64,000 nt of DNA from Fusobacterium naviforme (GTDB lineage: Bacteria > Bacillota > Clostridia > Lachnospirales > Lachnospiraceae), in contig PYGH01000013.1 in the NCBI GenBank assembly GCA_003014445.1, positions 1 to 64,000 of the forward strand, written 5' to 3'. This document shows positions 24,541 through 32,152 of this stretch, in pieces (the stretch's first letter is position 1; every line of letters starts with the position of its first letter). Under the pieces are notes generated by a model. It was not told where the DNA came from. It saw only the letters and a program-made list of their open reading frames with translations, and made no database searches. The position numbers were made by a program, and so were the translations under genes.

Positions 24541-25629
24541 ATGATCCACCACAATCCGCTTCTGAGAGAGCAGGAGGACACGGGGAAGTTCATTACCGTG
24601 GGAGAGATTATGCTGCGGCTCACGCCGCCGGACTACGGGAAAATCCGGGTGGCCACCAGCTTTGAGGCCAGCTACGGCGGCAGCGAGGCCAACATCGCCC
24701 TGGCTCTGGCCAACCTGGGCATTGACAGCACCTTCTTCACCGTGGTACCCAACAACAGCCTGGGCAAGAGCGCGGTGCGCATGCTGCGCAGCAACGACGT
24801 CCACTGCACCCCCGTCATCCTCAGCACCCCACAGGAGACCCCCACCCACCGGCTGGGCACCTACTACCTGGAGACCGGCTACGGCATCCGCCCCAGCAAG
24901 GTCACCTACGACCGCAGGCACAGCGCCTTCGCCGAGTACGACTTCCGCCAGGTGGACCTGCCCGCTCTGCTGGAGGGCTTTGACTGGCTCCACCTCAGCG
25001 GCATTACCCCCGCTCTCAGCCCCTCCTGCGCCCAGCTGGTGCTGGACTGCCTGAAGGCGGGCCGGGAGAAGGGGATGACCATCAGCTTTGACGGCAACTT
25101 CCGCAGCACCCTCTGGACCTGGGAGGAGGCCCGGGACTTTTGCACCAAATGCCTGCCCTATGTGGATGTTCTGCTGGGCATCGAGCCCTACCACCTGTGG
25201 AAGGACGAGAATGACCACAGCAATGGGGACTGGAAGGACGGCGTGACTCTCCAGCCCAGCCTGGAACAGCAGACGGCGGTGTTTGAGGAATTCGCCGCCC
25301 GGTACCCCAACCTGAAGTGCATTGCCCGCCACGTGCGCTACGCCCACAGCGGCAGTGAGAACAGCCTGAAGGCCTACATGTGGTACCAGGGCCGGACCTA
25401 TGAGAGCCGCCTTATCACCTTCACCATTCTGGACCGGGTGGGCGGCGGCGACGCCTTTGCCAGCGGCCTCATCTACGCCATGATGAAGGGCTGGAGCCCG
25501 GAGGAGACCATCAATTTTGCCGTAGCCAGCAGCGTCATCAAGCATACCATCCACGGCGACGGCAACATCACCGACGACGCGGACACCATCCGCGCCATCA
25601 TGAACCAGAATTACGACATCAAGAGATAA
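24541..25629 (+). CDS. second PfkB-family sugar kinase (KDG kinase paralogue)
   Basis: 362 residues from ATG 24541; GAGAGGAG lies 9 bases upstream, whereas ATG 24532 directly abuts it. Resembles the preceding kinase (VGEIMLRLTP, YGGSEANIALALANLG) and ends with DRVGGGDAFASGL, catalytic D304. An insertion of about 20 residues around 218-240 (LWKDENDHSNGDWKDG) distinguishes it from the first. It may act on a different 2-keto-3-deoxy acid or a different sugar. It is last in the island and sits between two terminators. Confidence 0.85.
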   Translation: MIHHNPLLREQEDTGKFITVGEIMLRLTPPDYGKIRVATSFEASYGGSEANIALALANLGIDSTFFTVVPNNSLGKSAVRMLRSNDVHCTPVILSTPQETPTHRLGTYYLETGYGIRPSKVTYDRRHSAFAEYDFRQVDLPALLEGFDWLHLSGITPALSPSCAQLVLDCLKAGREKGMTISFDGNFRSTLWTWEEARDFCTKCLPYVDVLLGIEPYHLWKDENDHSNGDWKDGVTLQPSLEQQTAVFEEFAARYPNLKCIARHVRYAHSGSENSLKAYMWYQGRTYESRLITFTILDRVGGGDAFASGLIYAMMKGWSPEETINFAVASSVIKHTIHGDGNITDDADTIRAIMNQNYDIKR

Positions 25630-25643
25630 AAGCAATAAGCGCA

Positions 25644-25692
25644 AACAGGAGGCTCCGGACTGCCAGTCCGGAGCCTCCTGTTACGTTTTGTT
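25644..25692 (+). terminator. intrinsic terminator at the end of the uronate operon
   Basis: A perfect 18-bp stem (25644-25661 with 25665-25682) closes a GCC loop, followed by ACGTTTTG. It marks the end of the island's coding block. Confidence 0.88.
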
Positions 25693-25707
25693 AGCTTTAG
25701 CGTAAGG

Positions 25708-25932
25708 ACACTCCCCACCTCTGCCGGGGAGTGTAAAGAATTATATAGTGAAAAAGACCTGCTGGTAGAATAAAGTTGCGGTCGGCCAACTGCAACAATA
25801 AAAAACCAGGAGGTCTTTTTACATGAAAGAAAAAGATATAGAGAGCCAGCAGCACACCACATGGAGGTGCCAGTATCATGTAGTGTTTGCAATGGTATTT
25901 TCAATCACACATCTTTTTGTACTTTCTTTTTA
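25708..25932 (+). mobile_element. IS200/IS605-family left end with truncated transposase
   Basis: The end hairpin ACACTCCCC/GGGGAGTGT (25708-25716, 25726-25734) is the kind of subterminal palindrome bound by TnpA. A second hairpin pairs AAAGACCTGCTGGT (from about 25753) with ACCAGGAGGTCTTT (25804-25817, one mismatch) and hides the ribosome site AGGAGG, a known IS200 control device. The element breaks off about 70 bases into the transposase gene. Confidence 0.75.
25822..25932 (+). pseudogene. tnpA: truncated IS200-type transposase TnpA
   Basis: ATG 25822 starts MKEKDIESQQHTTWRCQYHVVFA, the recognisable N-terminus of Y1 transposases of this family. After residue 23 (25890) the text becomes MVFSITHLFVLSF and stops, so the HUH motif and catalytic tyrosine are absent. 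It is non-functional, although it could be mobilised in trans only if a matching right end existed, and none is seen. Confidence 0.8.
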
Positions 25933-25944
25933 ATAGTTCTGATA

Positions 25945-25985
25945 AACAGACCAGACTGCCTTGCGTACAGCCTGGTCTGTTGCTT
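25945..25985. terminator. hairpin, possibly a bidirectional terminator
   Basis: AACAGACCAG (25945-25954) pairs with CTGGTCTGTT (25972-25981), with T-rich or A-rich tracts outside. No intact gene adjoins on either side, so it is probably left over from a deleted region. Confidence 0.5.
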
Positions 25986-26063
25986 ATCTTAATGAGATTT
26001 AGGCTTAGCCGGGGGTATTGACTTGGCTGTGTCGTGGGAGCTTCCGGGAGAGACGTATGGCGG

Positions 26064-26249
26064 TTAAGCCTGCATACCTTTGTGGAATCTCGTGAGCATG
26101 GTGGAGACTTCCACACGAGTGGCAGTGCCCTGGGGGTCCAGGGTGTTGCCGCTCTTGCCGGTGAGGATGCCCTCGCCAACGGCCCAGGCCATGGCCTCAG
26201 CGGCCCAGTCGGAGACGGAAGCGCCGTCGGCAAAGGCGGATTTTGACAA
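26064..26249 (-). pseudogene. C-terminal S-layer-homology (SLH) domain fragment
   Basis: 61 residues: FADGASVSDWAAEAMAWAVGEG, then GNTLDPQGTATRVEVSTMLTRF. This is a full final SLH repeat as found at the C-terminus of surface proteins anchored to the cell wall. The N-terminal remainder is absent because the sequence changes at about 26240 to a different gene on the other strand. Confidence 0.75.
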
Positions 26250-26820
26250 GGGTGAATATCAGTGGGTAGCCGAGGTCACAAACACCATCGTCTTTGCCGA
26301 CCCGACGGACACCGACGCGCGGCTTCTGTGCGCCGATGCACTGGAGCAGCTGGGGTATCAGGCGGAGTCCGGCCCGTGGCGCAACGAATATCTGACCGCC
26401 GCGCAGGAGCTGCGCCATGGAAACGCCAATTTCACCGCTTCCACCAAATCTACCGGCGACATGGTCAAGGCCCTCTCCGCGCCTATGCTGTTTGACTACA
26501 TGGCCATTGTCATGGACAAGCAGGCGCTGGCTGACCGCGACTTCACCATGAACGTGACCCTGCCTGACATGGGCGAACAGCACATGCTCCGCGTGAAGAA
26601 TGGTGTGCTGCTGGTCTATGCGGATACATTGTCTGATGATGCGGACGTGTCTATTACCTGCCCGAAGAATGCGCTGTTTGCGATCCTGACCAACAATCAG
26701 GAAACGGTTGCAAAGGCCGTCAACGTCGAGGGCAGCGCAGAGCTGCTGACGCTGATGATGGAGAATATGAACCAGTTCCCGATCACCGGGACCAACCCCT
26801 TCAACATCATCGAGCCGTAA
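26230..26820 (+). pseudogene. C-terminal fragment of an alkyl sulfatase
   Basis: 196 residues from AKADFDKGEYQWVAEVTN to the TAA. DALEQLGYQAESGPWRNEYL belongs to the dimerisation domain and the last 120 residues (FDYMAIVMDKQALAD, NMNQFPITGTNPFNIIEP) to the SCP2-like C-terminal domain of SdsA/BDS1-type alkyl sulfatases. The metallo-beta-lactamase catalytic domain is missing. The open frame continues upstream to 26080 only by chance, across the opposing SLH fragment. No start or ribosome site is visible. Confidence 0.78.
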
Positions 26821-26892
26821 CGGCTTCGCGTGGCGGTCCGTGGGAAGACCGCCCCGCTCGAGAGAAAACAGCAAGATGCTTTCAACGTAAAT

Positions 26893-26931
26893 CAAAAGCT
26901 GTCTGTTTCTGTTGGAAACAGACAGCTTTTG
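26893..26931 (+). terminator. intrinsic terminator
   Basis: A perfect 17-bp stem (26893-26909 with 26915-26931) has loop TGTTG and an internal A/T-rich base that supplies TTTT. It lies 73 bases after the alkyl sulfatase stop codon, probably the original terminator of that gene. Confidence 0.85.
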
Positions 26932-27167
26932 CTGCCTTACGGTTGCCCTGCACACCCGAATCTGTCAGCCAACAGTAAAAATTAGAATTACTTCCTTATC
27001 ACTGTTAAGCCAAGGGATTCAGGGCTTTTTTGTCTTCAAAAGAGCAATACGAAAAATGGACAAAAACGGCATATTCCTGTTCTTTCCAATTCCTTTTTGA
27101 AAGCTTCGTGTCATTTTCGTGTCACAATTAGCTACTCTTTATACAAGATTTTAGAATAAAAACGACA
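26932..27167. other. AT-rich intergenic region
   Basis: Part of a 479-base stretch without a gene (26821-27299). Apart from the terminator before it and the repeats and promoter after it, I see only a short GTGTCA...GTGTCA repetition near 27107-27123 and no coding sequence. Confidence 0.5.
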
Positions 27168-27200
27168 AATGTCTTGCCAAAGTCTTAATGTCTTGCCAAA
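27168..27200 (+). promoter_or_regulatory. perfect 14-bp direct repeats upstream of a promoter
   Basis: AATGTCTTGCCAAA occurs at 27168-27181 and 27187-27200, a 19-bp period, ending 4 bp before the -35 box of the next promoter. This layout fits an activator or response-regulator site; the protein that binds is unknown. Confidence 0.6.
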
Positions 27201-27204
27201 AATC

Positions 27205-27233
27205 TTGAAAAATTAAATAGAAAGCTATAGAAT
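27205..27233 (+). promoter_or_regulatory. promoter of the small secreted protein gene
   Basis: TTGAAA (27205-27210), a 17-bp spacer, TAGAAT (27228-27233). Confidence 0.6.
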
Positions 27234-27299
27234 AAAACTCAGAGTAAAAAAGTCGCGCTGAAATGATAAGCACAACGGGCAGTAAAAGGAGGAATGAAG

Positions 27300-27653
27300 A
27301 TGAAAAAGTCTGTAAAGGTTTTGTTTGCGGCAGCTATGATATCTGTACTCACCGCAATGACATCTCTTGCAGCTGTCGGCTGGGTAGATAATGGAGATGG
27401 CCGCTGGTGGTACTCCATCAAATCAAATAATTCTGACTGGTATCGCGGAGAGATCGGACAGGTAAAGTGGGCGTGGATTGACGGAAATCAGGATGGTATT
27501 GCGGAGTGCTACTGCTTTGATGATGGCGGCTGGCTTCTGATGAATCGTAAGACACCGGATGGTTATATGGTGAATGCAGCGGGACAGTGGACTGTAAGGG
27601 GCGTGGTGCAGACAAAGTCTGCATATATTCACAGCAGGAATTCTCAGGATTAA
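27300..27653 (+). CDS. small secreted protein with wall-binding-type repeats
   Basis: 117 residues from ATG 27300, chosen because AAAGGAGG is 7 bases upstream; ATG 27294 is too close. Signal peptide MKKSVKVLFAAAMISVLTAMTSLA, probable cleavage after ALA-like SLA. The mature part (WVDNGDGRWWYS, WAWIDGNQDGIAECYCFDDGGW, GYMVNAAGQWTV) resembles aromatic, Gly-rich choline/cell-wall-binding repeats common in Lachnospiraceae secreted proteins. It may attach to the cell wall or fold alone. The promoter with direct repeats suggests regulated expression. Confidence 0.78.
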   Translation: MKKSVKVLFAAAMISVLTAMTSLAAVGWVDNGDGRWWYSIKSNNSDWYRGEIGQVKWAWIDGNQDGIAECYCFDDGGWLLMNRKTPDGYMVNAAGQWTVRGVVQTKSAYIHSRNSQD

Positions 27654-27714
27654 AACAGAAAATTCAATATAAGAGGATATATACGGGAAGGATTCGTTTG
27701 ATTTTTTTGACGGA

Positions 27715-27764
27715 GTACCTGAAGGCAATGTGTTGGGTTCATTGCCTTCAGGTACCCCTTTTTG
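27715..27764 (+). terminator. intrinsic terminator after the secreted protein gene
   Basis: A perfect 16-bp stem (27715-27730 with 27740-27755) with loop TGTTGGGTT is followed by CCCTTTTTG. Confidence 0.88.
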
Positions 27765-27946
27765 TTTTTGAAAAATCGGTTTTAAACTGTCAGATTTCAG
27801 CTCCGGGGGTGCTTGCATTTCAGGGATGTGATAAAATAACGAGGAAAGACTCCTCGCGCTTGCGCAAATGGAGTCTTGAAGAGAAAACCGATCGAGCGGT
27901 AGCGAGGTGATAAAATAAAAATTACGCACAGCATACAGGAGGCGCA

Positions 27947-29146
27947 GTGAGTACACAGTCAAATAAGAATCTTGCAGTTGCTGTCCTCCGGGCACGAAAC
28001 GGAGAGATTCCGGGATTTGAGGATTTCTATCTGCTTACCTGTCAGAATACACTCAGCGACATTCAAGGCACCGTCAGGGATGAAAAGGAAAGTTGGGAGA
28101 TCCTGTCTGAGGTATACACAGAGGTCTGGAGGCGGCGCGACAACATACCGGAGACGGGGATCGTCCGACCATGGATCCGCGTTCTGATCCGCGAGGTATC
28201 AAAGCGGCGCGGCGGAACCTTAATTGAGGAATTCTCCGGAGAAAGTGTGAGTGAAGCAGAGAGAGATTCCAAGGAACATATGGTCGATATACTGGTACAG
28301 ATTGAGGAAGAACTCGGACTGCTAACGCTGCCGGATAACATATTGGGCAGAAGGCGACATAGCGGTGCTGTTACTGTTATCATAAAATTTTTTCTGGGAC
28401 TTGGTTTTATTGCTCTCTCCGTGTGTGCAGTGTTCCTGCTTCTGCGAATGCTGCGACATGAGGCGGCTTCCCTTCAGGAATTGGAGCCTGTGAGTGAGGA
28501 GAGCTCAGAGATATTGGCAGTAGAGCAGACAGAGGCAACGGCTGCGGAGCCCGAGGAGCAGCCGGGCTGGAATGTCACGAAGGAGGGAAGACGTTATAAG
28601 AATCCGGATGGGAGCTGGCATGAGGGCGGCTGGCTCGAAGATGGGAATGCTCTTTACTATCTGAATGAAGACGGCTATGCATTGAGCGGACGGCTTGCGC
28701 TGGAGAATCAGAACTTTATTTTCAATGATGAGGGCGTACTGAAATCCATTACGCGGAGCTATGCGCTGGAGGATCACGAGACTATAGTTTCAGTTCAGAT
28801 GAAGGAGTACGGCTATCAAGAGGATGCAGAGAGAATCATCCGGCACTCGATTGTTCTTGACGGGGACTGGATTTATTTTATGATCGCAGATGAGGATGGC
28901 GAAGAGGGAGCTGTACTTTACCGCGCACGTCGCGGGGCAGATGAATATCAGCTGATTTCTGAGAATGTTTCCGGTTACACGGTACAAAATGATGCGCTCT
29001 GGTATTGTAAGGGTGGCTCTGTCATTCGCTTTGAGAAGGCAGATACAGAGTATGTGAAGCCGGAAGAGGATGCAGTGGAGAGTGCAGCGTTTACGGAAGG
29101 CTTGTCAGAGGATCAGATGGTTGAGGCATTTCCCTCGTCAGAATAA
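27947..29146 (+). CDS. sigma-factor-like domain fused to a membrane helix and extracellular repeats
   Basis: 399 residues from GTG 27947 (AGGAGG 4 bases upstream). Residues 1-90 look like a short sigma-70 region 2 (SWEILSEVYTEVWRRRDNIPE, WIRVLIREVSKR) without a region 4. One transmembrane helix covers about 141-167. The outside part begins with an acidic linker, then a wall-binding-type repeat (GRRYKNPDGSWHEGGWLEDGNALYYLNEDGYAL) similar in style to the secreted protein at 27300, and a C-terminal beta-rich region. It could be a membrane-tethered regulator sensing the envelope, or a diverged anti-sigma-like protein. I do not know its function. Confidence 0.65.
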   Translation: MSTQSNKNLAVAVLRARNGEIPGFEDFYLLTCQNTLSDIQGTVRDEKESWEILSEVYTEVWRRRDNIPETGIVRPWIRVLIREVSKRRGGTLIEEFSGESVSEAERDSKEHMVDILVQIEEELGLLTLPDNILGRRRHSGAVTVIIKFFLGLGFIALSVCAVFLLLRMLRHEAASLQELEPVSEESSEILAVEQTEATAAEPEEQPGWNVTKEGRRYKNPDGSWHEGGWLEDGNALYYLNEDGYALSGRLALENQNFIFNDEGVLKSITRSYALEDHETIVSVQMKEYGYQEDAERIIRHSIVLDGDWIYFMIADEDGEEGAVLYRARRGADEYQLISENVSGYTVQNDALWYCKGGSVIRFEKADTEYVKPEEDAVESAAFTEGLSEDQMVEAFPSSE

Positions 29147-29252
29147 GATCAGGCGGGCGATGTCGACAAACGGGCGGCATATTCTATGAGATCCGCTGTG
29201 AATGCGCGGAGCGAATGGATGCTCAGGTCAGGAACAAATGGAGCAAAGGCAT

Positions 29253-29840
29253 ATGGGAAAAATATTTTATGTAATGGGAAAGAGTGCATCGGGTAAGGAC
29301 ACGCTCTACAGGCGCTTGCTTGAGGCTCTGCCACAGCTGGAACCTCTGCTTCTGTATACCACCCGGCCCATGCGGGGAGGAGAACAGGAGGGGAGAGAGT
29401 ACCATTTTGTGACTCCGGAGAAAATGCGGGAGCTTGAGGCAAGGGGGAAACTGATTGAGAAGAGAGATTACAGCACGGCGCAGGGAGTCTGGAGCTATGC
29501 GACAGTGGACGACAGAGCTGTTGAGGTATCGGGGGAGAAGGCTTATCTTGGGATAGGGACACTTGAGAGCTATGAGAGGCTGAAGCACTATTACGGCGAT
29601 GCGGCAGTCGTGCCGATTTATATCACCGTTCAGCCGGGAGAGCGGCTGCAGCGCGCTCTGTCCAGAGAGCGGACGCAGGCGAGGCCGGACTACACAGAGC
29701 TCTGCCGGCGCTATCTCGCAGATGAGAGAGATTTTTCTGAGGAACGGCTTGCAGCTGCAGGCGTGAAGCAGCGCTATGAAAATGATTCTCTGGAGCGCTG
29801 CCTTGCCGAGATTATAAGGGATGTGATAAGATATGCTTGA
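29253..29840 (+). CDS. guanylate-kinase-like nucleotide kinase
   Basis: 195 residues: MGKIFYVMGKSASGKD contains the P-loop GKSASGKD, followed by TTRPMRGGEQEGREYHFV, which matches the GMP-binding segment of guanylate kinases. It would phosphorylate GMP to GDP, or a related nucleotide. ATG 29253 matches family N-termini; ATG 29238 is also possible and has a slightly better AGGA. It overlaps holB by 8 bases. In Bacillus the kinase in this position is thymidylate kinase, so this is a lineage-specific variant of the locus. Confidence 0.82.
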   Translation: MGKIFYVMGKSASGKDTLYRRLLEALPQLEPLLLYTTRPMRGGEQEGREYHFVTPEKMRELEARGKLIEKRDYSTAQGVWSYATVDDRAVEVSGEKAYLGIGTLESYERLKHYYGDAAVVPIYITVQPGERLQRALSRERTQARPDYTELCRRYLADERDFSEERLAAAGVKQRYENDSLERCLAEIIRDVIRYA

Positions 29841-30837
29841 TTTTTCAGACGTAGCGGGTCAGGATAGCGTGAAGGAGCATCTGCGGACAGCTCTGCGCTC
29901 CGGCCGTATCTCTCATGCCTATATGCTGATCGGAGAGAAGGGGCTAGGGAAGCAGACGCTTGCAGATGCCTTTGCGAAAATGCTGTTCTGTGAGAAGGAC
30001 AGTCTGCACCCCTGTGGAAGCTGCCATGCCTGCCGGCAGGTGGAGGCTCTCACTCATCCTGATCTCATTCATCTGAGGCATGAAAAGCCGAACAGCATCG
30101 GCGTGGATGATGTGCGGGAGCAGCTCGCTGCAGAGGTGGCGATACGGCCCTTCTCCGGAAGAAAGCGGGTTTTTGTGGTTCCGGAAGCGGAAAAGATGAC
30201 TGTTCAGGCTCAGAATGCCCTCCTGAAGACCATTGAGGAGCCCCCGGAATATGCAGTGATATTTCTGCTCACGAAGAGTGAGGAAGCCTTGTTGGAGACT
30301 ATACGTAGCCGCTGTGTGAAGCTTAAGCTGAGGCCAGTGGCGGAGCGGGAGCTGGCAGCAGCACTGCTGCGGCGGGGAGATATCAGCCGGGAGCGCGTGT
30401 TGCTTGCCGCACGCTTTGCACGGGGGATACCGGGGCTGGCAGAGCAGATGGCAGTCTCGGAGGAGTTTCAGAAACGCTGTGAGGAGACGCTGGAGTTGCT
30501 GCTGCATTTACCGCAGGCCAATGCAGTTTTTGTGAATGAAGCGGCAGAAAAGCTGCGGGCTTTATATCCGGAGCTCAGAGAGCTCCTTGAATTTTTGCGC
30601 ATGTATTACAGAGATCTGCTGTGTGCAAAGCAGGATCATAGTGGAGAAAATCTAATTTTTGCAGGCTATGAGACAAGGTTGCTCCGGGCTGCTAAGGAGC
30701 TCAGCTTTCCGGCTGCAGGAAGAATTCTGGATGAGATCAATCGCATGGAGGACAGGCTCAGGGCGAATGTGAATCCGGAGCTTGCACTGGAACTGCTTCT
30801 GCAGGAGATCCGGCAGGGCGGAAGGAAGGGAAAATAG
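29833..30837 (+). CDS. holB: DNA polymerase III delta' subunit
   Basis: 334 residues, clamp-loader AAA+ protein. MLDFSDVAGQDSVKEHLRTAL, a P-loop-like GEKGLGKQT, the zinc-binding CGSCHACRQVEALTHPDL, and the sensor region NALLKTIEEPPEYAVIFLLT. Loads the sliding clamp together with the delta and tau subunits. The standard P-loop lysine context is altered, as usual for delta'. It is followed after 1 base by ricT, as in other Firmicutes. Confidence 0.92.
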   Translation: MLDFSDVAGQDSVKEHLRTALRSGRISHAYMLIGEKGLGKQTLADAFAKMLFCEKDSLHPCGSCHACRQVEALTHPDLIHLRHEKPNSIGVDDVREQLAAEVAIRPFSGRKRVFVVPEAEKMTVQAQNALLKTIEEPPEYAVIFLLTKSEEALLETIRSRCVKLKLRPVAERELAAALLRRGDISRERVLLAARFARGIPGLAEQMAVSEEFQKRCEETLELLLHLPQANAVFVNEAAEKLRALYPELRELLEFLRMYYRDLLCAKQDHSGENLIFAGYETRLLRAAKELSFPAAGRILDEINRMEDRLRANVNPELALELLLQEIRQGGRKGK

Positions 30838-30838
30838 A

Positions 30839-32152
30839 ATGGCAATGGTGGTAGGAGTCCGATTTCGTGAAATCGGTAAGATATATAGCTTTAATCCGGG
30901 AGAGCTCAGGCTTCACCGGGGAGATCATGTTATAACGGAGACCTCAAAGGGACAGGAGTATGGAACCGTGGTTCTTGGGAATTATGAGCTGTGTGAGGGG
31001 CATATAGAGCAACCGCTTCGCACCGTGCTCAGAAAGGCAAATGCAGAGGACGAGGCGCGGGTACAGGAGCTCCGTACAAAGGAGCAGGAGGCGCTCCGGA
31101 TATGCCGGCAGAAGGCGATAGAGCGGAAGCTCGAGATGAAGATCATTTCGGCGGAATATGCCTTTGATGACAGCAAGCTGCTTTTTTATTTTACGGCAGA
31201 TGGACGCGTTGACTTTCGTGATCTCGTAAAGGATCTCGCGGCTGTCTTTCATATGAGAATAGAGCTGCGTCAGGTCGGCGTGCGGGACGAGACCAAAATT
31301 ATCGGTGGTATGGGTCCCTGCGGACGTCCGCTCTGCTGCCATTCCTGGTTGTCAGATTTCGTTCCGGTCTCAATCAAGATGGCGAAGGAGCAGAATCTCT
31401 CTCTGAATCCTCAGAAGATCAGCGGCGTGTGCGGAAGACTGATGTGCTGTCTGAAAAATGAGGCGGATACTTATGCGTATCTGAATGCTCAGCTGCCGCG
31501 CCGCGGAGACTCTGTGGAGCTCTCTGAGGGAGAGCGGGGAGAAGTGATAGAGGTCAATGTCCTGAAGCAGACCGTGAAGGTACTGGTGATTCTGGATGAT
31601 GATGAGCGTGAGGTGCGCGAGGTTCCGGCCGCGGAGGCAGTCTTTATAGCGCACAAGAAGAAAGGGCAGCCCAGTCAGCTGAAGAAGGATGCAATGGCAA
31701 AGCGGGAGGCGATGCTTCAGGAATCCAGAGAGAGGGCCCAGCGAAAGGAGCGCGCTGCCGAAGGCAGTGACAGGACAGAGAACGGCGGGACAGAGAGCGT
31801 GAGGTCTGAGGGCGGACGAAGCCGGAGAGAGCGCAGACGTCCGGGAGCTTCTTCCGGGAATGCAGCTCTGCATGAACAGCAGTCAGAGGGAGGAAATGCT
31901 TCCGAGAGCCGTGAAAACAGCGGAGGACGTAAGCACTATTCGAAGGAAAACAGAGGCGGCCAGAATGCAGAATTAAGAGGGAACGCTGCGACGGAGAGAG
32001 CAGAGAGCAGAGAGACAACTGCCCCCCGTCCGAGACGCAGGCGCAGACGGCATCCGGAGGGAGGTCAGAGCGCGGAGACCAGAGTGAGAACAGGAGAGAG
32101 AGCAGAGGAGAGAAGGCCTCAGACACAGGAAAAGCGGGAGCAGCATGACTAG
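30839..32152 (+). CDS. ricT: PSP1-domain protein RicT (YaaT)
   Basis: 437 residues from ATG 30839, immediately after the holB stop. The PSP1 domain fills residues 1-275 and includes the Fe-S-related Cys motif GMGPCGRPLCCHSWL and ISGVCGRLMCC. RicT acts with RicA and RicF as a Y-complex that influences RNase Y-dependent mRNA processing and, in Bacillus, sporulation and competence. Residues 290-437 form a long, low-complexity tail rich in Arg, Glu, Gly and Ser (RERRRPGASS, PRRRRRRHPEGG), much longer than in Bacillus. It is probably disordered and could bind RNA. Confidence 0.88.
   Translation: MAMVVGVRFREIGKIYSFNPGELRLHRGDHVITETSKGQEYGTVVLGNYELCEGHIEQPLRTVLRKANAEDEARVQELRTKEQEALRICRQKAIERKLEMKIISAEYAFDDSKLLFYFTADGRVDFRDLVKDLAAVFHMRIELRQVGVRDETKIIGGMGPCGRPLCCHSWLSDFVPVSIKMAKEQNLSLNPQKISGVCGRLMCCLKNEADTYAYLNAQLPRRGDSVELSEGERGEVIEVNVLKQTVKVLVILDDDEREVREVPAAEAVFIAHKKKGQPSQLKKDAMAKREAMLQESRERAQRKERAAEGSDRTENGGTESVRSEGGRSRRERRRPGASSGNAALHEQQSEGGNASESRENSGGRKHYSKENRGGQNAELRGNAATERAESRETTAPRPRRRRRRHPEGGQSAETRVRTGERAEERRPQTQEKREQHD

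Noticed and set aside
26080-26229. N-terminal 50 codons of the open frame continuing into the alkyl sulfatase fragment
   Set aside because: These codons overlay the SLH fragment on the opposite strand and do not resemble the alkyl sulfatase, so they are a chance extension.
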